Notes: a model not told the origin generated them from the letters alone. Counted from the first letter of the stretch, positions 51,013-59,401 are shown. The stretch: DNA of 64,000 nucleotides from Kitasatospora azatica KCTC 9699 (GCF_000744785.1 NZ_JQMO01000003.1:2604001-2668000), one strand, 5' to 3'. Numbers and translations are program-made.

Positions 51013-51048
51013 CTCTTGCCCCGCTAACTCTTGCCCCGCTAACTCTTG
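51013..51048. repeat. 15-bp tandem duplication at the dnaA stop codon
   Basis: The unit CTCTTGCCCCGCTAA occurs at 51013-51027 and 51028-51042, followed by a partial CTCTTG. On the coding strand the repeat contains the last codons and the TAG stop, so the second copy places an additional in-frame-looking stop just after the gene. It looks like replication slippage. Confidence 0.8.
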
Positions 51049-52982
51049 ATGCGGTTGGTGAGCTCGGTGACCTGGTTGTAGAGCGAGCGCCGCTCGGCCA
51101 TCAGCGAGCGGATCTTGCGGTCGGCGTGCATCACCGTGGTGTGGTCGCGGCCGCCGAACTGGGCGCCGATCTTCGGCAGCGAGAGGTCGGTCAGCTCGCG
51201 GCAGAGGTACATGGCGATCTGACGGGCCGTCGCCAGCACCCGGCTGCGGGAGGAGCCGCAGAGGTCCTCCACGGTGAGCCCGAAGTAGGCGGCGGTCTGC
51301 TGCATGATCACCTGGGCGGTGATCTCCGGCCCGGCGTCCTCGTCCCCACCCGGGATCAGGTCCTTGAGCACGATGCCGGCCAGCTCCAGGTCGACCGGCG
51401 AGCGGTTGAGGTTGGCGAAGGCCGTCACCCGGATCAGCGCGCCCTCCAGCTCGCGGATGTTGCGGGTGATCCGGGAGGCGATGAACTCCAGCACGTCCGC
51501 CGGGGCGTTGAGCCGTTCCTGGATCGCCTTCTTGCGCAGGATCGCGATCCGGGTCTCCAGCTCCGGCGGGGTGACGTCGGTGATCAGTCCCCACTCGAAG
51601 CGGTTGCGCAGCCGGTCCTCCAGGGTGATCAGCTGCTTGGGCGGCCGGTCCGAGGAGAGCACGATCTGCTTGTTGGCGTTGTGCAGGGTGTTGAAGGTGT
51701 GGAAGAACTCCTCCTGGGTCGACTCCTTGCTCGCCAGGAACTGGATGTCGTCGACCAGCAGGATGTCCATGTCCCGGTAGCGCTTGCGGAACGCGTCCGC
51801 CTTGCCGTCCCGGATCGAGTTGATGAACTCGTTGGTGAACTCCTCCGAGCTCACGTAGCGCACCCGGGTGCCGGGGAAGAGGCTGCGCGAGTAGTGCCCG
51901 ATGGCGTGCAGCAGGTGGGTCTTGCCGAGGCCGGACTCGCCGTAGATGAAGAGCGGGTTGTACGCCTTGGCCGGGGCCTCGGCGACGGCCACCGCCGCGG
52001 CGTGCGCGAAGCGGTTGCTGGCGCCGATCACGAAGGTGTCGAAGAGGTACTTGGGGTTGAGCCGGGCGGCCGGCTCGTCCTTGCGCCCGAGGTCGGTGGA
52101 GGGGCCGCCGGGCGGGGCCGGCACGCCCGGCACCGGGGTGCGGTCGGCGACCCGCTCGGGCAGCGCCGGCCGCTGCGGGCCGTCCATCCCGGGACGCTCC
52201 AGCTCGGCACGGTCCCGCTCGGTCGACGGCATGGCGGGCGGCATCGAGGGCGGCAGGTCACGGCGGGCGGGCGGGAGCTGGCGTCCCGCGGCCCGCGGCC
52301 GCGGTTCCTCGGCCGCCGAATCGTAGGCGCCGCCGAACAGGTCGCCCTGGGCGGGCTCGCCACCCGGGCGGGTCGGCCCACCCGGACCGCCCTGCGGGAG
52401 CTCGGGCGCCGGCGGGGCCGCCTCGGGCTCCGGGCGCTGCCACTCGCGGTACTGGTAGGGCTGCTCCTGGTAGGGCTGCTGCTGCGGGTAGCCGCGCTGC
52501 TCGGGATAGGGCTGGTACTCGCCGTACGGCTGCTGCTGCGGCTGCGACGGGTACTGCTGCTCCGGGTAGCCGGGCCCGCGGCGCTGCTCGTAGCCGTAGT
52601 CCTGGTAGCCGGGCTCGCGGTAGTCGCCCGGTTGTTCGACCGGCTCGGCGGGCATCGGCTGCGGGGCCGGCGGGGCCGGGGTGACGGGCGCGGCCGGAGT
52701 CGGGCCGGGCGGCGCCGCGTTGGCGTCGACCATCACCGCGATCCGCACCGGGCGACCGAACTGCTGGCTCAGCCCGTCGGTCAGCTGCGGCAGCAGTCGG
52801 CCCTCGAGCACCTGCTTCGCCCACTCGTTCGGGGCCGCCAGCAGGGCGGTGTCGTGCATCATCCACATCGGTTGGGTGCGCTGCACCCACAACTTGTCCT
52901 TGTCGCCGACCGAGGAGTCGTTGACCAGCCGCTCGACGACCTCCGCCCAGGCGGGGACGAGGTCGCTGTTGACATCAGCCAC
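51039..52982 (-). CDS. dnaA: Chromosomal replication initiator DnaA
   Basis: This 647-residue protein starts at GTG 52982. Domain I (1-95: VPAWAEVVERLVNDSSVGDKDKLWVQR) is followed by a very long domain II (~100-305) rich in Pro, Gln, Tyr and Gly, the streptomycete hallmark. Domain III is the AAA+ module with FVIGASNRFAHAAAVAVAE, Walker A GESGLGKTHLLHAIGHY, Walker B ILLVDDIQFLASKE and the arginine finger region EWGLITDV. Domain IV has GAQFGGRDHTTVMHADRKI, the DnaA-box-binding helix-turn-helix. It binds the oriC boxes and opens DNA. A DnaA box in its own upstream region indicates autoregulation. Confidence 0.97.
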   Translation of the reverse strand: MADVNSDLVPAWAEVVERLVNDSSVGDKDKLWVQRTQPMWMMHDTALLAAPNEWAKQVLEGRLLPQLTDGLSQQFGRPVRIAVMVDANAAPPGPTPAAPVTPAPPAPQPMPAEPVEQPGDYREPGYQDYGYEQRRGPGYPEQQYPSQPQQQPYGEYQPYPEQRGYPQQQPYQEQPYQYREWQRPEPEAAPPAPELPQGGPGGPTRPGGEPAQGDLFGGAYDSAAEEPRPRAAGRQLPPARRDLPPSMPPAMPSTERDRAELERPGMDGPQRPALPERVADRTPVPGVPAPPGGPSTDLGRKDEPAARLNPKYLFDTFVIGASNRFAHAAAVAVAEAPAKAYNPLFIYGESGLGKTHLLHAIGHYSRSLFPGTRVRYVSSEEFTNEFINSIRDGKADAFRKRYRDMDILLVDDIQFLASKESTQEEFFHTFNTLHNANKQIVLSSDRPPKQLITLEDRLRNRFEWGLITDVTPPELETRIAILRKKAIQERLNAPADVLEFIASRITRNIRELEGALIRVTAFANLNRSPVDLELAGIVLKDLIPGGDEDAGPEITAQVIMQQTAAYFGLTVEDLCGSSRSRVLATARQIAMYLCRELTDLSLPKIGAQFGGRDHTTVMHADRKIRSLMAERRSLYNQVTELTNRIKS

Positions 52983-53075
52983 TGGTGCACGCTTTCTCGT
53001 TCCCCCGAAGGAGGGGATGAACAAAACCAGACAAGTCCTGCAACGGTAGTCAGCGGGCAGACCTGATTCAAGTTG

Positions 53076-53084
53076 TTGTCCACA
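53076..53084 (+). promoter_or_regulatory. DnaA box in the dnaA-rpmH intergenic region
   Basis: A perfect TTGTCCACA lies 94 bases upstream of the dnaA start codon, in the 52983-53358 gap shared by divergent dnaA and rpmH. A box at this place is consistent with repression of dnaA by DnaA-ATP. The remainder of the gap carries no gene that I can support and must hold both promoters. Confidence 0.75.
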
Positions 53085-53358
53085 GGCTGTGGGCATCCCG
53101 CAGGTTGGGTGCCGGTTTGACCCTCGGGCGCCCGTCCGCGTACCGTAACGAGGTCGAGTTGTCGATGGCCGCTGCCGCATGTCCGCGGGTCCTCCCGCTT
53201 CCAGAAGGCGCGCAGCACGGGCGCCGTGGATTGCCCGAAACCCAGCAGACCTGGGGATTCGGGCCGGATTTCCCAGCTGTGAAGGGGAGATCACGCGGAC
53301 GCACGGTGACGGCCAAGCTGTGACTCGTCACCCTACGATTCACCCCAGGAGCCCCCGA

Positions 53359-53496
53359 GTGAGCAAGCGCACCTTCCAGCCGAACAACCGTCGTCGCGCC
53401 AAGACCCACGGCTTCCGGCTGCGGATGCGTACCCGCGCCGGCCGCGCCATCCTGGCGGCCCGCCGTGGCAAGGGCCGCGCCAGCATCTCCGCCTGA
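53359..53496 (+). CDS. rpmH: 50S ribosomal protein L34
   Basis: This 45-residue, Arg/Lys-rich protein matches L34 fully: SKRTFQPNNRRRAKTHGFRLRMRTRAGRAI and RRGKGR. GTG start with AGGAG about 8 bases upstream. It is a component of the large ribosomal subunit and leads the rpmH-rnpA-yidD-yidC-jag-rsmG operon, divergent from dnaA. Confidence 0.98.
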   Translation: MSKRTFQPNNRRRAKTHGFRLRMRTRAGRAILAARRGKGRASISA

Positions 53497-53515
53497 TCCG
53501 CGTCCAGGGTCTGCA

Positions 53516-53956
53516 GTGCTGCCCTCCGAGAATCGGCTGCGGCGGCGCCAGGACTTCGCGACCGCGGTGAAACGCGGCCGTCGCGCCGGTCGGCCCCTGC
53601 TGGTCGTTCATCTCAGACGAGAGGACGAGCAGACGGGGCAGGTCGGCGGGTACAGCGACTCCCACCCGCACGTCGCCGAGGGACTCCCCTCGGCGCGTGC
53701 GGGTTTCGTCGTGAGCAAGGCGGTCGGTCCGGCTGTGGTGCGCAATCTGGTGAAGCGTCGACTTCGTCACCTTGTGCGGGAGCGTCTGAGCCGGTTGCCC
53801 GCAGGTAGCCTGATAGTGGTACGGGCGCTGCCTCCGGCGGGGACGGCCTCGTACCCGGATCTAGCACATGACCTGGATGCCGCGCTGAAGCGGTTGCTCC
53901 GGACGGAGCCGGCCGCCCCGGCGGCGGGACCAGGGCCGACAGGATCAGGGCGATGA
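53516..53956 (+). CDS. rnpA: Ribonuclease P protein component
   Basis: This 146-residue basic protein has LPSENRLRRRQDFATAVKRGRRAGRPLLVVH, AGFVVSKAVGPAVVRNLVKRRLRHLVRERL (the R-N-x-x-K-R-R-L-R RNA-binding signature) and LPAGSLIVVRALP. The C-terminal Ala/Pro extension is common in actinobacteria. With RNase P RNA it matures tRNA 5' ends. GTG start 19 bases after rpmH; its stop overlaps the yidD start (ATGA). Confidence 0.95.
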   Translation: MLPSENRLRRRQDFATAVKRGRRAGRPLLVVHLRREDEQTGQVGGYSDSHPHVAEGLPSARAGFVVSKAVGPAVVRNLVKRRLRHLVRERLSRLPAGSLIVVRALPPAGTASYPDLAHDLDAALKRLLRTEPAAPAAGPGPTGSGR

Positions 53957-54270
53957 AGTACCTGCTCATGGGGCTGATCAGGGTCTACCAGTGGACGATC
54001 AGTCCGCTGCTCGGTCCGGTCTGCCGCTATTACCCCTCGTGCTCGCACTACGGCTACGAGGCCGTACGCACGCACGGAGCGGTGAAGGGCAGCGTGCTGA
54101 CCGCGTGGCGCATTCTGCGCTGCAACCCTTGGTCCCCGGGCGGAGTGGACCACGTACCACCGCGCAAGCGTCCCGTTTGGCATCAGCGGCTGCGTGCCCT
54201 GATGCAGCCCAGGACCGGTAGCGCCGTGCTCCCGGAGCCGACGACCAAGCCCAATGCTCAAGGAGTCTGA
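53953..54270 (+). CDS. yidD: Membrane protein insertion efficiency factor YidD
   Basis: This is a 105-residue protein: LLMGLIRVYQWTISPLLGPVCRYYPSCSHYGYEAVRTHGAVKGS and RILRCNPWSPGGVDHVP are the conserved YidD core with its three Cys. A C-terminal tail is less conserved. YidD aids YidC-dependent insertion of membrane proteins at the inner face of the membrane. It overlaps rnpA by 4 bases and precedes yidC by 3. Confidence 0.96.
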   Translation: MKYLLMGLIRVYQWTISPLLGPVCRYYPSCSHYGYEAVRTHGAVKGSVLTAWRILRCNPWSPGGVDHVPPRKRPVWHQRLRALMQPRTGSAVLPEPTTKPNAQGV

Positions 54271-54273
54271 CCG

Positions 54274-55476
54274 GTGACCTGGTCCTTCCTGAATCCCCTG
54301 TACACCTTGGTGTCCTGGATCATCGTCCAGTTCCACTCGCTGTACAGCCACGTCTTCGACCCGAACGGCGGTTGGGCCTGGGGCCTGGCCATCGCCTCGA
54401 TGGTGGTCGTCATCCGGATCTGCCTGATCCCGCTCTTCGTGAAGCAGATCAACTCGACCCGGGCCATGCAGGCGATCCAGCCGAAGATGAAGGCCATCCA
54501 GGAGCGCTACAAGAACGACAAGCAGCGCCAGTCCGAAGAGATGATGAAGCTCTACAAGGAGGCGGGCACCAACCCCTTCTCGAGCTGTCTCCCGATCCTG
54601 GTGCAGATGCCGTTCTTCACCGCCCTCTACGGGGTGCTGTCCTCGGTCGCCAACCACAAGCAGATCGGCGTCATCCACGGCACCCTGTTGGACAGTGCCC
54701 AGCAGGCGCACATCTTCGGGGCCCCGCTGTCGGCGAAGTTCTGGGGCAGCCACGACCTGAACGTGCAGATCGTCACCGCGGTGATGATCGTGATGATGTC
54801 GCTGTCGCAGTTCATCACCCAGCGCCAGCTGATGACCAAGAACGTGGACCTCTCGGTCAAGACGCCGTTCATGCAGCAGCAGAAGATGCTGATGTACGTC
54901 TTCCCGGTGATGTTCGCCTTCATGGGCGTGAACTTCCCGGTCGGTGTGCTGGTCTACTGGCTCACCACCAACGTTTGGTCGATGGGCCAGCAGCTGATCG
55001 TGATCCGCAACAACCCGACGCCGGGCAGCAAGGCCTGGGACGAGCGGCAGGCCCGCCTCAAGGCGGCCGGCCGGCTGAACCCGGACGGCACCGAGATCAA
55101 GCGCGGCAGCGGCCCGTTCGGCCTCTTCGGCCGCGGCAAGGCGGCCGCCGCACAGCAGCAGACGGCGGCGGCGCTGGTCGAGGAGTCGGTGCAGGTGCGC
55201 CGGCAGCAGCCGCGCAAGCAGACCAAGGCGCAGCGCCAGCAGGTGCACTCCGGTGCGAAGCCGGCGGGCGCCCAGGCCGGCGGGACCGGTCAGAGCGAGG
55301 CGGAGCAGGACGCCGAGCCGGCCGAGCCGGTGCAGGACGCGGTGCCGAGTGGCCAGGGGGCCGGCAAGCCCTCGACCGCGGGCAGCTCCGGTGCCAAGCG
55401 CCCGGCCGCCAAGCAGGCCGGCGCTGGCGCGAAGCGCGGGCCGCAGGGCGGTCAGCGGCCGAAGAAGAAGTCCTAG
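54274..55476 (+). CDS. yidC: Membrane protein insertase YidC
   Basis: This is a 400-residue, Gram-positive-type insertase with five membrane helices: LNPLYTLVSWIIVQFHSLYSHVF, then GWAWGLAIASMVVVIRICLIPLFVKQ with the conserved Arg in the hydrophilic groove. The cytoplasmic hairpin (IQPKMKAIQERYKNDKQRQSEEMMKLYKEAGTNP), LPILVQMPFFTALYGVL, FPVMFAFMGVNFPVGVLVYWLTTN and a long basic Ala/Gln/Lys-rich tail that can contact ribosomes follow. It inserts membrane proteins alone or with SecYEG. GTG start. Confidence 0.96.
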   Translation: MTWSFLNPLYTLVSWIIVQFHSLYSHVFDPNGGWAWGLAIASMVVVIRICLIPLFVKQINSTRAMQAIQPKMKAIQERYKNDKQRQSEEMMKLYKEAGTNPFSSCLPILVQMPFFTALYGVLSSVANHKQIGVIHGTLLDSAQQAHIFGAPLSAKFWGSHDLNVQIVTAVMIVMMSLSQFITQRQLMTKNVDLSVKTPFMQQQKMLMYVFPVMFAFMGVNFPVGVLVYWLTTNVWSMGQQLIVIRNNPTPGSKAWDERQARLKAAGRLNPDGTEIKRGSGPFGLFGRGKAAAAQQQTAAALVEESVQVRRQQPRKQTKAQRQQVHSGAKPAGAQAGGTGQSEAEQDAEPAEPVQDAVPSGQGAGKPSTAGSSGAKRPAAKQAGAGAKRGPQGGQRPKKKS

Positions 55477-55569
55477 CCGCGACCATCGGCCGGTGCCCGG
55501 CCGCTGAACCTCCTTGATCCTCGATTTCGGCCCGTACCCGTGGGCCCCATCTCTGAAGGAGTCCCTCCC

Positions 55570-56109
55570 GTGACGGAAGGCACCACCTCCGCCGCCGACG
55601 CCGGATCGGCCGCTCAGGCTGACGAGTCGGCGGACACCCTGGTCGCTCGCCTGGAGCAGGAGGGTGAGATCGCGGCTGACTACCTGGAAGGTCTGCTGGA
55701 CATCGCCGACCTGGACGGCGACATCGACATGGATGTGGAGGGCGACCGGGCCCTGGTGTCCATCGTGGGTGACTCCGACGACCGGACGCTGCAGCGGCTG
55801 GTCGGCCAGGAAGGCGAGGTGCTGGAGGCGCTGCAGGAGCTGACCCGGCTGGCGGTGCACCGGGAGACCGGCGAGCGCAGCCGGCTGATGCTGGACATCG
55901 CGGGCTACCGGGCGCGCAAGCGGGCCGAGCTGGCGGAGCTGGGTGCCAAGGCGGCGGAGCAGGCGAAGCAGACCGGCGAGCCGGTCAAGCTGCGGCCGAT
56001 GACGCCGTTCGAGCGCAAGGTGGTGCACGACGCGGTGGCCGCAGCGGGGCTGCGCAGCGAGTCGGAGGGCGAGGAGCCGCAGCGCTGCGTCGTCGTCCTG
56101 GCGAGCTGA
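55570..56109 (+). CDS. jag: Jag (SpoIIIJ-associated) RNA-binding protein, KH and R3H domains
   Basis: This is a 179-residue protein. GTG 55570 is favoured by AAGGAG 8 bases upstream; a start at 55540 is possible. After an acidic N-terminus comes the KH-II domain (DRALVSIVGDSDDRTLQRLVGQEGEVLEALQELTRLAV, RLMLDIAGYRARK), then R3H (MTPFERKVVHDAVAA, R-x-x-x-H). Jag/KhpB binds RNA and is encoded with yidC in Gram-positives; it influences cell-wall growth in some. A 16-bp hairpin follows. Confidence 0.93.
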   Translation: MTEGTTSAADAGSAAQADESADTLVARLEQEGEIAADYLEGLLDIADLDGDIDMDVEGDRALVSIVGDSDDRTLQRLVGQEGEVLEALQELTRLAVHRETGERSRLMLDIAGYRARKRAELAELGAKAAEQAKQTGEPVKLRPMTPFERKVVHDAVAAAGLRSESEGEEPQRCVVVLAS

Positions 56110-56129
56110 TTCCTCACTCCGGTACTCGT

Positions 56130-56164
56130 CGACCCCGTTCGCACGCTTCGTGCGGGCGGGGTCG
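56130..56164 (+). terminator. Hairpin between jag and rsmG
   Basis: CGACCCCGTTCGCACG (56130-56145) pairs with CGTGCGGGCGGGGTCG (56149-56164), with one G-U pair and a 3-base loop. It may end or attenuate the operon before rsmG. Confidence 0.65.
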
Positions 56165-56230
56165 AGGTGCCTAGGGCCTCTCTTGTGGGCCCCCAGCGGA
56201 CTGCTGGAGGCGGTTCGAGTTGGCGGGGGA

Positions 56231-56246
56231 TGTTTCACGTGAAACG
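56231..56246. other. parS: parS site upstream of rsmG
   Basis: TGTTTCACGTGAAACG matches the 16-bp palindromic streptomycete parS consensus at 15 positions (last base differs). It lies 20 bases before the rsmG GTG. ParB binds here and spreads, forming the segregation complex near oriC. Confidence 0.88.
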
Positions 56247-56266
56247 GTGCTGGAGGGCGGGGGTCG

Positions 56267-57064
56267 GTGGATTCGGTGAGTGGAGAGGCTGAGATGGCGA
56301 CGGAGAGTGCGGCAGCCGCCAGTGGCGCGGAGGGTCTGGCTGAGGCTCCGCAGGCGGCGCGGGAGATCTTCGGCGAGCGCTTCGGCGCGGCGCAGCGCTA
56401 CGCGGAACTGCTGGCGACGGCAGGGGTGCAGCGGGGTCTGATCGGGCCGCGGGAGGTGCCGCGACTCTGGGACCGCCATGTGCTGAACTGCGCGGTGCTC
56501 TCCGAGCTGCTGCCGGAGAACGCGACGCTCTGCGACGTGGGCTCGGGTGCGGGCCTGCCGGGGATCCCGGTGGCGCTGGCCCGGCCGGACGTCTCGGTGA
56601 CGTTGCTGGAGCCGCTGCTGCGCAGGACGACCTTCCTGGAGGAGGTGGTCCGCGAGCTCGGCCTGGAGAACGTCACGGTGCTGCGTGGGCGGGCCGAGGA
56701 GATGGTCGGGAAGATCTCGGTGGAGATCGTCACGGCCCGCGCGGTGGCGCCGCTGGACCGGCTGGCCGGCTGGGGGATGCCGCTGCTGCGCCCGTACGGG
56801 CAGATGCTGGCGCTCAAGGGGGACACGGCCGAGCAGGAGCTGGCCGACTCGCGCTCGGCGCTGACCAAGCTCGGTGCGGTCGAGTGGGCGGTGATCCCGG
56901 TGGGGGAGAGCGCGCTGGGCGCGGCGACCCGGGTCGTTCAGGTGAAGGCGGGGGAGAGCCCGGGTGGCGTGAAGGCGGCGACTCGTCGGGCCAAGGCGGC
57001 CCGGGCCGGGCGGGTCGGCGGCCGTCCGGCGGAGCCGCGCGGTGCTGGGCGCCGCCGCCGCTGA
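56267..57064 (+). CDS. rsmG: 16S rRNA (guanine-527-N7) methyltransferase RsmG
   Basis: This 265-residue protein starts at GTG 56267 (GGAGGG 9 bases upstream; ATG 56294 is an alternative). It has REIFGERFGAAQRYAELLATAGVQRG, the conserved WDRHVLNCAVLSELLP, SAM-binding DVGSGAGLPGIPVALARP, LLEPLLRRTTFLEEV and VTARAVAPLDRLAGWGMPLL. It methylates G527 of 16S rRNA; loss gives low-level streptomycin resistance and can raise antibiotic production in streptomycetes. The basic C-terminal tail (GRRRR) is variable. The gene lies between parS sites and parAB. Confidence 0.95.
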   Translation: MDSVSGEAEMATESAAAASGAEGLAEAPQAAREIFGERFGAAQRYAELLATAGVQRGLIGPREVPRLWDRHVLNCAVLSELLPENATLCDVGSGAGLPGIPVALARPDVSVTLLEPLLRRTTFLEEVVRELGLENVTVLRGRAEEMVGKISVEIVTARAVAPLDRLAGWGMPLLRPYGQMLALKGDTAEQELADSRSALTKLGAVEWAVIPVGESALGAATRVVQVKAGESPGGVKAATRRAKAARAGRVGGRPAEPRGAGRRRR

Positions 57065-57079
57065 TCGAAAGCCTCCGCA

Positions 57080-57113
57080 AAGCCCCTGGTCGCGAACGTG
57101 CGGCCAGGGGCTT
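57080..57113 (+). terminator. Terminator after rsmG
   Basis: AAGCCCCTGG (57080-57089) pairs with CCAGGGGCTT (57104-57113). It lies 16 bases after the stop codon and separates rsmG from parA. Confidence 0.8.
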
Positions 57114-57165
57114 GTGCATTCCGTCGGAGTGTCGCACCGTCAGATTTCCGACATTGCGGGCATGG

Positions 57166-57181
57166 TGTTTCACGTGAAACG
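57166..57181. other. parS: parS site upstream of parA (distal)
   Basis: TGTTTCACGTGAAACG, 15 of 16 bases of the parS consensus, 98 bases before the parA ATG chosen here. If parA begins at ATG 57162 the site would be within its coding sequence. Confidence 0.88.
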
Positions 57182-57238
57182 TCGCTCTCTGCTCTCGGGA
57201 ATCCTGACTCGCAGCCGGGCGGTGACTGTTGCCGCTCC

Positions 57239-57254
57239 GGTTTCACGTGAAACA
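57239..57254. other. parS: parS site next to the parA start
   Basis: GGTTTCACGTGAAACA, 15 of 16 consensus bases (first base differs). It ends 9 bases before ATG 57264, where ParB binding could cover the ribosome site or promoter and so repress parAB. Confidence 0.88.
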
Positions 57255-57263
57255 CTGACCCCC

Positions 57264-58277
57264 ATGCAGGACTCGGAGACCATCGACCAGATCGATGACA
57301 CCCCCATCGCGCGGGCGGCCCAGGCCGCCGTCCAGGCGCTGGGTCGGGCGGGCGAGGGCCTGCCCAGGCCGCCCGCGACCCGGGTGATCGTGGTGGCCAA
57401 CCAGAAGGGCGGCGTCGGCAAGACCACCAGCACCGTCAACATGGCCGCCTCGCTGGCCATGCACGGGCTGCGGGTCCTGGTGATCGACCTCGACCCGCAG
57501 GGCAACGCCTCCACGGCGCTGGGCATCGACCACCACGCGGAGGTGCCGTCGATCTACGACGTGCTGGTGGAGGGCAAGCCGCTGGCCGATGTGGTGCAGC
57601 CGGTGGTCGACGTGGAGGGGCTGTTCTGCGTCCCGGCCACCATCGACCTGGCGGGCGCCGAGATCGAGCTGGTCTCCCTGGTGGCCCGGGAGAGCCGACT
57701 GCAGCGCGCCATCGCCGCCTACGAGCAGCCGCTGGACTACATCCTGATCGACTGTCCGCCCTCGCTGGGCCTGCTGACGGTCAACGCCCTGGTGGCCGGC
57801 CAGGAGGTGCTGATCCCGATCCAGTGCGAGTACTACGCACTGGAGGGCCTGGGGCAGCTGCTGCGCAACGTGGACCTGGTGCGCGCGCACCTCAACCCGA
57901 CGCTGCACGTCTCCACCATCCTGCTCACCATGTACGACGCCCGCACCCGGCTGGCCTCGCAGGTGGCGGACGAGGTGCGAAACCACTTCACCACCGAGGT
58001 GCTGCGGACCGCGATCCCGCGCTCGGTGCGCATCTCCGAGGCGCCGAGCTACGGACAGACGGTGCTCACCTACGACCCCGGATCGACCGGCGCGCTCTCC
58101 TACCTGGAGGCGGCCCGGGAGCTGGCCCTGCGGGCCGTCGGCCTGGACACGCCGCCCCCCACGGTGGGGGAGCAGGCGGCCGCCGACGCGCTGGACGCGG
58201 TGGGGCAGCACCGGCACACGATCGGCGCGCAGGCGACGCCGATGGCACAGCACAGCACGATGGAGGGCAATCGGTGA
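57264..58277 (+). CDS. parA: Chromosome partitioning ATPase ParA
   Basis: This is a 337-residue protein from ATG 57264; an in-frame ATG at 57162 would add 34 residues including V-S-R-E-T translated from parS, and neither has a clear ribosome site. The deviant Walker A KGGVGKTTSTVNMAASLA with its signature Lys follows VVANQ. Walker A' is DLDPQGNASTALG, Walker B is YILIDCPPSLGLLTVNAL, and the end of the domain reads RTAIPRSVRISEAPSYGQTVL. ParA polymerises on hyphal DNA and moves ParB-parS complexes for sporulation septation. The stop overlaps the parB GTG. Confidence 0.94.
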   Translation: MQDSETIDQIDDTPIARAAQAAVQALGRAGEGLPRPPATRVIVVANQKGGVGKTTSTVNMAASLAMHGLRVLVIDLDPQGNASTALGIDHHAEVPSIYDVLVEGKPLADVVQPVVDVEGLFCVPATIDLAGAEIELVSLVARESRLQRAIAAYEQPLDYILIDCPPSLGLLTVNALVAGQEVLIPIQCEYYALEGLGQLLRNVDLVRAHLNPTLHVSTILLTMYDARTRLASQVADEVRNHFTTEVLRTAIPRSVRISEAPSYGQTVLTYDPGSTGALSYLEAARELALRAVGLDTPPPTVGEQAAADALDAVGQHRHTIGAQATPMAQHSTMEGNR

Positions 58278-59365
58278 GTGGTCGCAGGGGTCTGGGTCGT
58301 GGGCTGGGAGCGCTGATCCCGCCGGCCGGCTCGCCGGTACCCGCCGGTGGCGGGGCGGCCGTGGCCGCCCCGGAGCGGCCGGGAGCGGGGGCCACGGGGC
58401 TGCCGGCCGGCGCCGGTGCCCTGTCGTCGAGCTCGATGCCGCTGCTGCCGCCGGGGCGGGGAACCGTCGCGGCGAAGGCCGCGGCCGAGAGCGCGCTGGC
58501 CGAGCTGGCACCGGTGGCGGGCGCCCGTTTCGCCGAGCTGCCGCTGGACGCCATCTCGCCCAACCCGCGCCAGCCGCGTGAGGTCTTCGACGAGGACAAG
58601 CTGGCCGAGCTGGTCGCCTCCATCAAGGAGGTGGGCCTGCTGCAGCCGGTGGTGGTCCGTCAGGTCGGGCCGGAGCGCTTCGAGCTGATCATGGGCGAGC
58701 GGCGCTGGCGGGCCTCCCGGGAGGCCGGGCTGGAGCTGATCCCGGCGATCGTGCGGGCCACCGACGACGACAAGCTGCTGCTGGACGCGCTGCTGGAGAA
58801 CCTGCACCGGGCCGAGCTGAACCCGCTGGAGGAGGCCGCCGCCTACGACCAGCTGCTGCGCGACTTCGGCTGCACCCATGTCGAACTGGCCGACCGGATC
58901 GGCCGCTCCCGTTCGCACGTCTCCAATACCCTGCGGCTGCTCAACCTCTCCCCGACGATCCAGCCCAGGGTGGCGGCCGGGGTGCTGTCGGCCGGTCACG
59001 CCCGGGCGCTGCTCGGGGTGCCGGACGCCGAGCGGCAGGAGGCGCTGGCCAAGCGGATCGTTGCGGAGGGCCTCTCGGTGCGCAGCACCGAGGAGATCGT
59101 GGCGCTGATGGGCCAGGAGGAGGACGAGAAGCCGAAGCGGCCGGTCGGCCCCAAGGCCGGCAAGCTGCTCTCGCCGGCCTTCAACGACCTGGCCGGCCGC
59201 CTCTCGGACCGGTTCGAGACCAGGGTGAAGGTCGAGGTCTCGCAGCGGAACGGGAAGCTGGGCAAGGGCAAGGTGGTCCTGGAGTTCGCCTCGGTGGAGG
59301 ACCTCAACCGGATCCTCGACAGCCTGGCCCCGGGGGAGGACGGACTGCGGCTCTCCCAGAGCTGA
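58274..59365 (+). CDS. parB: Chromosome partitioning protein ParB
   Basis: This 363-residue protein starts at GTG 58274 (GTGA overlap with parA). The N-terminal ParA-interacting peptide GRRGLGRGLGALIP is followed by an Ala/Pro linker. The CTP-binding domain has LPLDAISPNPRQPREVFDEDKL, QPVVVRQVGPERFELIMGERRWRASREAG and LLENLHRAELNPLEEAAAYDQL. The parS-reading helix-turn-helix (ELADRIGRSRSHVSNTLRLL) precedes a C-terminal dimer domain (VEVSQRNGKLGKGKVVLEF). It loads on parS sites and slides as a clamp. A perfect parS palindrome follows the stop. Confidence 0.96.
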   Translation: MSGRRGLGRGLGALIPPAGSPVPAGGGAAVAAPERPGAGATGLPAGAGALSSSSMPLLPPGRGTVAAKAAAESALAELAPVAGARFAELPLDAISPNPRQPREVFDEDKLAELVASIKEVGLLQPVVVRQVGPERFELIMGERRWRASREAGLELIPAIVRATDDDKLLLDALLENLHRAELNPLEEAAAYDQLLRDFGCTHVELADRIGRSRSHVSNTLRLLNLSPTIQPRVAAGVLSAGHARALLGVPDAERQEALAKRIVAEGLSVRSTEEIVALMGQEEDEKPKRPVGPKAGKLLSPAFNDLAGRLSDRFETRVKVEVSQRNGKLGKGKVVLEFASVEDLNRILDSLAPGEDGLRLSQS

Positions 59366-59401
59366 CTGCTCTGTCGAGCTGACCGTTGCGTCGTTGGAGT
59401 C

